A stretch of 64,000 bases of DNA from Allolobophora icterica. Lineage: Eukaryota; Annelida; Clitellata; Crassiclitellata; Lumbricidae. The translations under genes and the position numbers were made by a program. The stretch spans positions 21,665,532-21,729,531 of the forward strand of contig OY744612.1 in NCBI GenBank assembly GCA_963556255.1, given 5' to 3'. The notes under the pieces are model-generated. The model did no database searches. It was not told the origin of the DNA and saw nothing but the letters and a program-made list of their open reading frames with translations. Below are positions 12,001 through 21,000 of the stretch, one piece after another (positions within the stretch are counted from its first letter, which is position 1; the number at the start of each line of letters is the position of its first letter).

Positions 12001-15000
12001 CGATTTCAATAAGAAGATTGTAGGCCATCTGGTGCACGAGTCCACAATGCATAAACAATACTTGTGACCTGCAGCAGATACTGGATCAATCGGGCCAACG
12101 AGGTCCATCGTCATTCTCTTGAAGGCGACCTCTTCTCTTGAGACTGGAGTGATAGGCACTCTATCCATCACCAGACTCCTTGCCTTTAATTGACACTTCT
12201 CACAAGACTTACAAAATTTCACAATGTCTCTTCTCATCTTTGGCCATACAAAAGATAATTTTATTCGTTCTCTTGTTTTCTCTTCTCCTAGATGTCCTCC
12301 AAATACCGATTCATGCGCCAATTCCATCACTTTAATTCGTCTCTCTTTTGGTAACACTAGTTGATATATCGTCTGGTCTAATATCTGATATTTCTTATGC
12401 AATAAACCGTTGATCACACAGAATTCAGATTCTTTCTCTTGTGCTAACTTCCACCACGGCTTCAACGATTCATCATTTCTCTGTTGCTCTTCGAACTTCT
12501 TCGAATCGGCAATCTGCACCTTTTGTTCTTCATCCATTTCTTCATCTCTATACAAGTCTCCTATCCCCACATCACATTCATTGTCTTCTTCCGTTTCATT
12601 TAATGTGCCATTCTCGCATGCAGCCATCTCTTGCTCGTTCATCTCTGATGTTATACCATCTCGCGATAAGCTTCGTTGCTCATTACTGTCGTTTTCCTCA
12701 TCACTTGAACTTTCAGTTTCACTCTTCTCATCAACATCTACCATTTCCTGTTTCCGACTCTGCGCTCTCGTCATTACATTTGCTTGTACACTCACATCTC
12801 CTTGTATCGTTTTGATCTTCATCTGTGGTACGGCTTTTAATTCGGCAATTATCTCTGGATGCAACAAGAATCTTTCTGTACTGCCCATCTTTGCAATACT
12901 AGCACACATCAAGGTGACATAAGGTGTAAGTGAACACTGGATTTTACGCGGAAATCCCTCTTCTTCCACGTCACTACCACACAGTCTAACATCGACTTTC
13001 ACTAACTTCGCAGGAATGGCATCTCCTGCCACACATTGCAAATTCACTTTTCCAATTTGTTCCACCTTCATGCCTTCCAGTAATTCTTCACTAATCACCG
13101 GAATCTCTGCTCCCGAGTCGCTCAGTGCTTTGACTTTCACTGGCTCTTTACCGTCTACTGCACGAATTTCAACCTCGACATATTGCAAGAACGATTTCTT
13201 CAATATTCGACTGTCATCTTTTCCTATGACTTCTCTCTGAATTTCAGCATCCAATAGAATTTCTTTTTGAATACCACATTTCATTACTGACTTTACTTCA
13301 GTCTCTTGGTTTTCTTGACTCGCGGTTTGATTATCTGTATCACTAACCACTTGAATCAAATTCACCCTTGTGTGTTCTTGATTTCTACTAGAACTAGCTG
13401 CTGCCACTGGAACTGGACAAAATTTAACCAAATGTTTGTCTGAACCACAGTTGTGACAACGCTTCACCACCATACCTCGTTGTTCATTGCCTTCATATCT
13501 CTTATACTGCGTAAACGATGTGTTGCCTTCCCTCTTGGCAAACGGCGCTGACGATTTGTTAAATCCCTGACGACCAAACGTCACTTCTCTGGTCTCATTG
13601 GGTACAGGGACACTAGCCTTGACTTCTTTACCTTTGAACTGACTCCCTGTTTCTGGATTACTTTTCCACTTTCCACTCTGGCTTTGGTTTACGGAACGTT
13701 GAGAAGGATAACTGTTTATATTTGGGATCGCAAACCCAATTCGATTGTTTACATGAATGTCTGCTAAGTCTGCCACTGCACTAGCTTGAAGACAGTCAGT
13801 TCCTTCCTTCGACAATACAAACTGTAGTGGACCTGGCGGTAAACATTCTTTTAGCTTATCCGCTACCAGCAAATCAAAGAGCGTATCGTACTCTTTGTTC
13901 ACGTTTCGACTTCTCACGTAATAGTTTAACAAGTTCTTCAGTCTTGCCGTAAACATCGTATAAGTCTCTTCTGTTGTCTTCTTAGCATCCACAAATCTGG
14001 CTCTGTATTCTCTCGAGGTCAATTTAAATTCTTTTAATAAGTGCTGCTTGACTTTATCGTAATTGTCTAGATCATCGAATGACAATCTATTCAGAACAGT
14101 TCGAGCTTTCGGCGTCATCAATGGTAGTAATAATTTAACCCAAAACGGCTTCTCCACAGCAAAGCTACGAAACGCGTTCTCGACTGTTTCAAAATATAAT
14201 GGCACCTCCATCATATCAGTTGGCATTTGAGGCAATACATGCTTCATTGCATCACCTATTTTCTTAATTTTTGACACCAAAGTTTCACTTTCTTGCTGTT
14301 TCCTTCTTTCAGCTTCCCGTTCTTCTCTCATTTGCGTTTCTTTCAATGTCAATTTTGATTTCTCCAGTTTCAGACGTTCTTGTCTTTCTGTCTCTGCCTT
14401 TTCCAAACTTTCTTTCTGAAATTTGAGTTCTTCTTGTCTTATCTGTTCTGCGCGTTCTAACTCTAACGTTCGCGCTTTTTCTTTTTCTTCTTCACGCATT
14501 CTCTTTGCTTCAATCTGTTGCTGACGTACCTCTTCATCACTTTTTCTAGCTTTTTCAAATTCAATCATCTGCTCCAATCTTCTTCTTTCAGCATCTTCCC
14601 TATCTCTTTTCAACTGTTCTAACTGAATCTCAAACTGATTCTTTTGCAATTCAAGTTCTGCCTTACGCACTTGTTCTGCTTTATCTTCTCTCTCTCTTTG
14701 CAGACGCAATTCCTCTTGCCTTGCAAGTTCCGCTTTCTCTTCTTTCTCTCGCTGCAAGCGCAATTCTTTCTCTTCTTTCTCTCTCTGCAAACGTTCTGCT
14801 TTCTCTTCTTTCTCTCTCTGCAAACGTTCTGCTTTCTCTTCTTTCTCTCTCTGCAGACGTTCTGCTTTCTCTTCTTTCTCTCTCTGCAAGCGCAATTCGT
14901 CTTGTCTTACACGTTCTGCTTCTTGTCTCAGCTCTTTCTCTTCCTGCCTAGTCATCATCATCCACTGCATCAACATCTCCATAGACATAGGCGCAGGAGG

Positions 15001-18000
15001 TTTTTCAATAGCCTTTTCTACGGCACCGCCAACGGCACCTTCTTCTTCGACTTCTTCTTTCACCCACACTTCGGCGAGTTCCTGTATCATGTCACCACGT
15101 GACATACCTTCTAATTGTTCTTCTTTAAAACCGGCTTTCAACAAACGCTGTTTTAGCCTTTCCGTAGACATCTTCTTAATATCTGCTTGTCTTTCAGCAC
15201 TTAATTTCTCCATCTTACTTGTTTACTTTGGTGATTTCTCTTTTCAAAGAAGTCACGGTTTTTCTTGTTGTGTGAATCGATAAACAAACGGGATTTCTTT
15301 TGTATTTGTTCGTGAAAAACAACGAAATTTTTATACCGTTTCTCGTGTTCCACCGTCGTTGATATCGTAAACTCGTCACACAGCAACAACGCGTAAATTC
15401 TTCTAACACCGTTGTAAATTCTTTTATCACCGTCGTAGATTCTTCTATCCGCCGAAGGAGGTGATAACGTGAATTTTAATCCACCGTGAGTTTATATCCA
15501 CCGTGAGTATTTATCCACCGTGAGTATTTATCCACCGTGAGTTCTTATCCACCGTGAGTTCTTATCCACCGTGAGTTCTTATCCACACCGACGCTATTCC
15601 ACCGTGAGTTTTTATCCACACCGACGCTGCCACCAATAATGTCAACCCAATCCTTCCGTTGACAATCCTTCTTATTAAATCCTTGTTCTCTCTCTACTTA
15701 ACGCCTATTTAACGTTCACCTTTTGAACACTAATTCTACGTATAAGTATAACCTGAATTAATCAGCAACACAGTTTAATATCTTTTCACTTTAATAAGAA
15801 ACAAACAGACAGAACTCAATTCGATTACAACTCAACTAGTCAGCCACACTACTACTGCGAACATCGAATTCAAACTTCTCTAGTCAGCATAATTCTTCGC
15901 GCCTCTTGACACACCTGTCTTCTGTGCGCATAAGCGAACTCTAATAATATACATATAGCGCGCCGCTGCCGAGATTGGCCGGCCGCGCGTGTCACTAAAA
16001 CTATACGTTATACATCTATCATATATACATATACACGTGAAACTAAAGTAAGCGCACTAAATATATACGCTAACATCTCGCACTGCAAGACTGTACACAG
16101 AACTCAGTTCACAGATGTCATACAGTAATTCATTAGAAACCAGAAGGATGCCATTCAACAATTCATTAGAAAACGAGAAGGATGTCATCCAGTAATTCCT
16201 TAGAAAACGAGAAGGATGTCGTCCAGTGATTCATAAGAAAACGAGCAGAGAAAAGGTCATTGGTCGCCATAAAAAAATTGTACGTCTACATCTATATATA
16301 TGCCCGATAGCGCAGTGGATAACATCTGGCGTAGAGTGCGAGAGGTACAGAGATCGAGTCCCATAGGCGGACATGCTTTGTAGGCTGCAATTTGCGCCGT
16401 GTATTGCAGGCTGTCTGTTCTGTTAGTAGTTAAGATTTATCGCATAACATGTACATGTACAGCGCAGTGCGTTTGCAGGCGCTTAATTAAAGAATTAAAG
16501 AATAAATATATATATATTTAGATGAAGGTGGTATTTCCCTTGCTATTTCATACTATTTCTCGTTAGAGTTACATTTACTTCAACCCTGAGGACTGCTTGT
16601 CTTCTTTCAACCGCAAATAGCATCCTTTCGAGACGAAGCGATTCTACTTGGGGGTGTCTTTGATAGAATGAATGAGAGAGTAGACATGTTGATGCTCTGC
16701 AGCACCACCGGAAGCAATCTCATCCCTCACTCGGCTATTTTGACGGGAAGATGATACTGCATCGATAACGAGTTTGCAACAATTTACATGCTTAATTTCT
16801 CGCAATTTTCTCTGACGATTCTTATAGATCGGTATCTGGATTGCAGATGCAGATTTACTTAGTAAGTAAACAAGCACGTAATATAATATTAGTGCGATAC
16901 AGTGCGTAAACACAAATAGCTTTGTTTTCTGTGGATGTAGGCCTGTGCGCACATCAACCAGCTACCAGATGTGGTGCTAGAACGGATTCTTCTGAAAGCT
17001 TGTCTTTTCAAAAGTAGTTCACTGATAACTGAAGATCTTCTAGCATTGGCTTCAGTTGACTATAACTGGTATCACCAGGTGAAGAAGAAAAGGTTGCACC
17101 AGCAGATAAAGCGAAAACTGGCAGGTAAAACCCGATAAATAAAATCTGATTGGTTTTTGTATTGCAATATTATTGTGTGAGAATCTATATTTCAGTTGGA
17201 GTAATTTATTGATTGTTATAATGTAGGCCTACTAAAAGAGAAACTATTTAATTCTTTTGTTTCATTTCAGAAAATGTTTGTAATCATACATAATTAAGTA
17301 ACCTTTGTGAGTTTCAAAAGGCGCTACTGCAAAATCATTAGGCCTATGCATAGGAACCTACACACAGGCCTATTTGACTCGACGACTCTAATCTCCACTG
17401 AACCAATTTGACTTCCGTATAGATATAACCTCTTGCACAAACCACTATGCTAGCCTAGCTCTTCATCTCAATAGCGATGATGCTTGCTACTGGAGGAGCA
17501 AAGTCGAATACTCTAGAGTCTAGAAGATACATAGGCCTACATGCAAACCTCATATATATGTGTAGAAGTAACGCGGTAGTATGGGCGTAGCGCATCAGCG
17601 AATCAACACCCTGTTTACATATTGACTCTGACCGCTTCAATCTGTAAACAATATTCTGAGCATATATGCTTTGAATGAAACGCATTATATGTCCTTTATA
17701 GGCAGCTAATTGTACACTAGCAACAGTCTAGCATAAAGTAGCGTGCTACTTGTGAAGCGCCTTTATTTGAATGAAGAAACGCTAGCTAAGCCAGGACATC
17801 GCTACACCAGCTTTGTAACAACTCACCAAATATACCCTACCGTTAAATTATTACCATGCAATAACAACTAACTGGGTATGACATTCTTTGCAGCCCAGAC
17901 TCGCATGATGCATTACCGAAAACATACGATCAGAAACAACCAGAAATACTTAACTGAAAGCATTCAACCAGTAGCAAAGGTTGTTCAGCTACAAGAAGGC

Positions 18001-21000
18001 GTCGCTCCTTCAAGAGAAAGAGGTCTTATCGATATGTTACATGAGATGGAATGTCTCTCCGACAAACAGCTCAGACTCGTTAGGGGGAGAAATCAGCGAT
18101 CCAGAGACTTGAACAAAGAACTCCTGAAAATCGCTCGATCATTTGACGTGACGCAATACGCTACGTTTGTTGAATGTCTACGTCAGACCAGACAACTGAT
18201 TCCAGCCGATGTACTGGAACGAGGCGGAGGTATAGAGCTCGTTCTGCGTCACAGTTTATTATGTCATGCTGCCTAGTTACAATGCTTCACAATACCGTAT
18301 TATTATTACGCTTTACTGCCTAGTAGAAATGCGCCACAATACCGTATTATTATTACGTAATACTGCCTAGTAACCATGTGTCACCATGCCGTATTATTAT
18401 ATAACTAGTGTATTTGCCCGTCCTAATTATGACGTGACGACAGTGTATCATTATAGGCCTATATGTATTGTTTGTTAAAATGCTCTGATCGCCGTCGTCA
18501 AGACGACCGTCGTCAAGACGGCAGTACTGACGTCACAAACGGTTTCACAATAGAACAGAACCCGTTTGTGACGTAGCGTCCACCCGACGGACGGACACTA
18601 TATGGAAACTATATGTATAGATACTGTCTCATAACCATGCCTCACAATACGGTTGTATTTTTGGATATTTGTGTTGCTGTTGAGTGATTGGTGCAAAGCC
18701 ACTCCGCAGCTCTGTAAAGAAAGTAAGCAAGTATGTAATGCATTGGTTAACAAGTTAACATGCAATCTATGTTCTAGTGGTTAGCGTACTACACTTTCAA
18801 CATAGAGGTCAGTGGTTCATATTCACCCCAGGGCAGAAATTTTCTACTCCATATGTTCCCCTGGCCAAATCAGCTTTATTGAGTGCAGAAGCTGTAGGTC
18901 TACAGTGTACACTGTTACTAGGAAGATGAGATGGCAAGGAAGAGGACTAGCCGCATGCCCTCCTATGCCAAGGCTAAAGCAAAATGCAGTCGTTAACGCT
19001 TTCTACCCATGGCTGCCTTTCAGGCTAGCTAAAGGAACGCCTCTTCTTCCTCTTCTTCTTCGTCGTCTTCGTCGTCTTCTTCTTCTACTCCTCCTCCCTC
19101 TTCTCCTCTTCCTCCTCCTCGTCATCCTCCTGCTGTTCGTTTGCAGCTAATATTTTTATTTCAGTTAAAAAAGGTGACACCACGCTTCTTACGCCCTTCT
19201 TTCATAAATATTCTGTAGGCACAGCCTTTGGCTTAGTATTGAAAACCCAAGTTGAGCGCAATAGATTAAGAGGCACCAAAGTACTTGAAAATGCGAAGGA
19301 AAGGTCCTGCCAAGCGAACAGTAACCGAATTCTTTACGTGCGCATACTTGTTATGAAATTCTACGATTTTTTTTAGTTAGACAGAAGTTTTGAGCTATAA
19401 GCTAAATGTGTTGTCTATGAAATGTGTACAACTTTAAGTTATGGCTCAAAGTACAGTTTTATGTCTCTTTGACTTTGCAGTCACAGTTGAGATGAAAGTG
19501 TTACTCTCAAAACAATCCAAACGGTTCACTGAAGAAATTATCTCGACCATAAATAAAATCCGCGATAAGAATTTTCCCCAAAAGAAAGAATTTGAGGAAC
19601 AGATAATCCAGCTGATGGTTCACGAAATCGAAATTCTCGATGCGCAGAAAACGCACAAGGATACTATCGTCGTCTGGCTGTGGTGCTACTCACAAGAAAG
19701 TCTCTTCAGACTCAGGGAATTGAACATGCCGATCGGCCATTTACCCAGCCATCTCTTTTGTATAACAGAAAAACTTGTCGAAACGATTTCGCAATCCATT
19801 GCTCTGAATACGTTATATATTGAAGAGAAACAGCTGCTGCAAGATGTGTGTAAGTATGATCCTCACTGTTGCGCATAACTGCACTTGTAAGTTTTGCATT
19901 GGTATAGCGTCTCAAAGTTAATTTACAGGACGTGACCTCGACTTGAAAAGAGAAAGACACGATCAAAATGAATAATTAGAAACCACAGAATTTGCTTTTT
20001 AAAGAAGACGGTTTAAATCAATTATAGTATTTCTTATTTTACTAAATAAAACTTATTTCGGAAGAATGCGAATTAAAACAATTACAGGGTTCGTCTGAGA
20101 AATTACCCGTTTAAGCGTTTCAATTCCACTGTGGGTCCCTATCAAACTGGGTGTTCCGCAGGGCTCTGTTCTAGGCCCTCTCCTCTTTATTTTGTACACG
20201 GCCGGTATCCCATCTCTGCTCCCCATCCATGGGACTTCAGGCCATCTCTTTGCTGACGATGTCCAGGCTTATGTCCATGGGCCTCCTTCCTCTCAGCTTC
20301 TTCTTGCTCAGCGCATCGAAGCTCTTTCTCATGATCTTCATACCTGGATGTCTTGCAATCGCCTCTCCCTTAATTCGTCCAAAACCCAATATATCTGGTT
20401 TGGCACTCCTCAGCAACTTCTAAAACTCGACTTTGCTGTGCTGTCTCAAAGGTTTCCGCTTTTTAATTTCTCGTCTAGCGTTCGTGATCTAGGAGTGACC
20501 CTTGACAATTCTCTCACCTTTACTGAACACATTTCCAAACTCACTCGCACTTCCTATTTTCACCTAAGGCGCCTTAGAGCTATCCGTCGCTCTCTCTCAT
20601 CTCCAATTTTCACTTCAATTGTCCATGCATTTGTCTGCTCTAGACTTGACTACTGCAATTCCCTCCTCATTGGTCTTCCTAAAGTCCGTCTTGCTCCTCT
20701 TCAGTCCGTTCTCAATGCTGCTGCTAGATTAATTGCCCGTCTTCCTCGATTCTCTCATATCACCACCTTTATGACAGAAGAACTCCACTGGCTCCCGCTT
20801 TCTGCCCGCATCCAATTTAAGGTCCTCATCCTTGTGTGTAAGGCTCAACTTGGTTTCGCTCCAAAATATTTATGTGACTTAATTCATCGCCCTCACTCTG
20901 CTGCTTCTCTTCGTCCTCTTCGTTCATCTGACCGCTTGGACCTCCTCGTTCCCCGTGTCAGGACTTCTCTGGCTCAATCTAGGTCTTTTGCCTCCATTGG

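Larger units (their letters stand above)
8528..16113 (-). mobile_element. Ty3/gypsy LTR retrotransposon, Gmr1-like pol order
   Basis: A complete element on the - strand, 7586 bp, bounded by two 474-bp LTRs (8528-9001, 15640-16113) that I read as identical, with TG..CA ends. The 5-bp target duplication GATGT lies at 8523-8527 and 16114-16118. One long frame of 1827 codons covers gag, protease, integrase and RT in that order, and RNase H follows in another frame. Integrase before RT is the hallmark of the Gmr1 group of gypsy elements. A 654-bp gag segment is duplicated between RT and RNase H, so this copy cannot make a normal pol protein. It lies inside a minisatellite in gene 1 intron 3. Identical LTRs and a long open frame indicate recent insertion. 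Confidence 0.92.

Noticed and set aside
12410..12922. Plus-strand frames within the gypsy element
   Set aside because: Shadows of the - strand gag-pol frame; Ser/Cys-rich with no domain.
16302..16375. A functional tRNA gene
   Set aside because: The A- and B-box regions are present, but the cloverleaf is imperfect and the sequence continues into a SINE body and tail with a second copy elsewhere.
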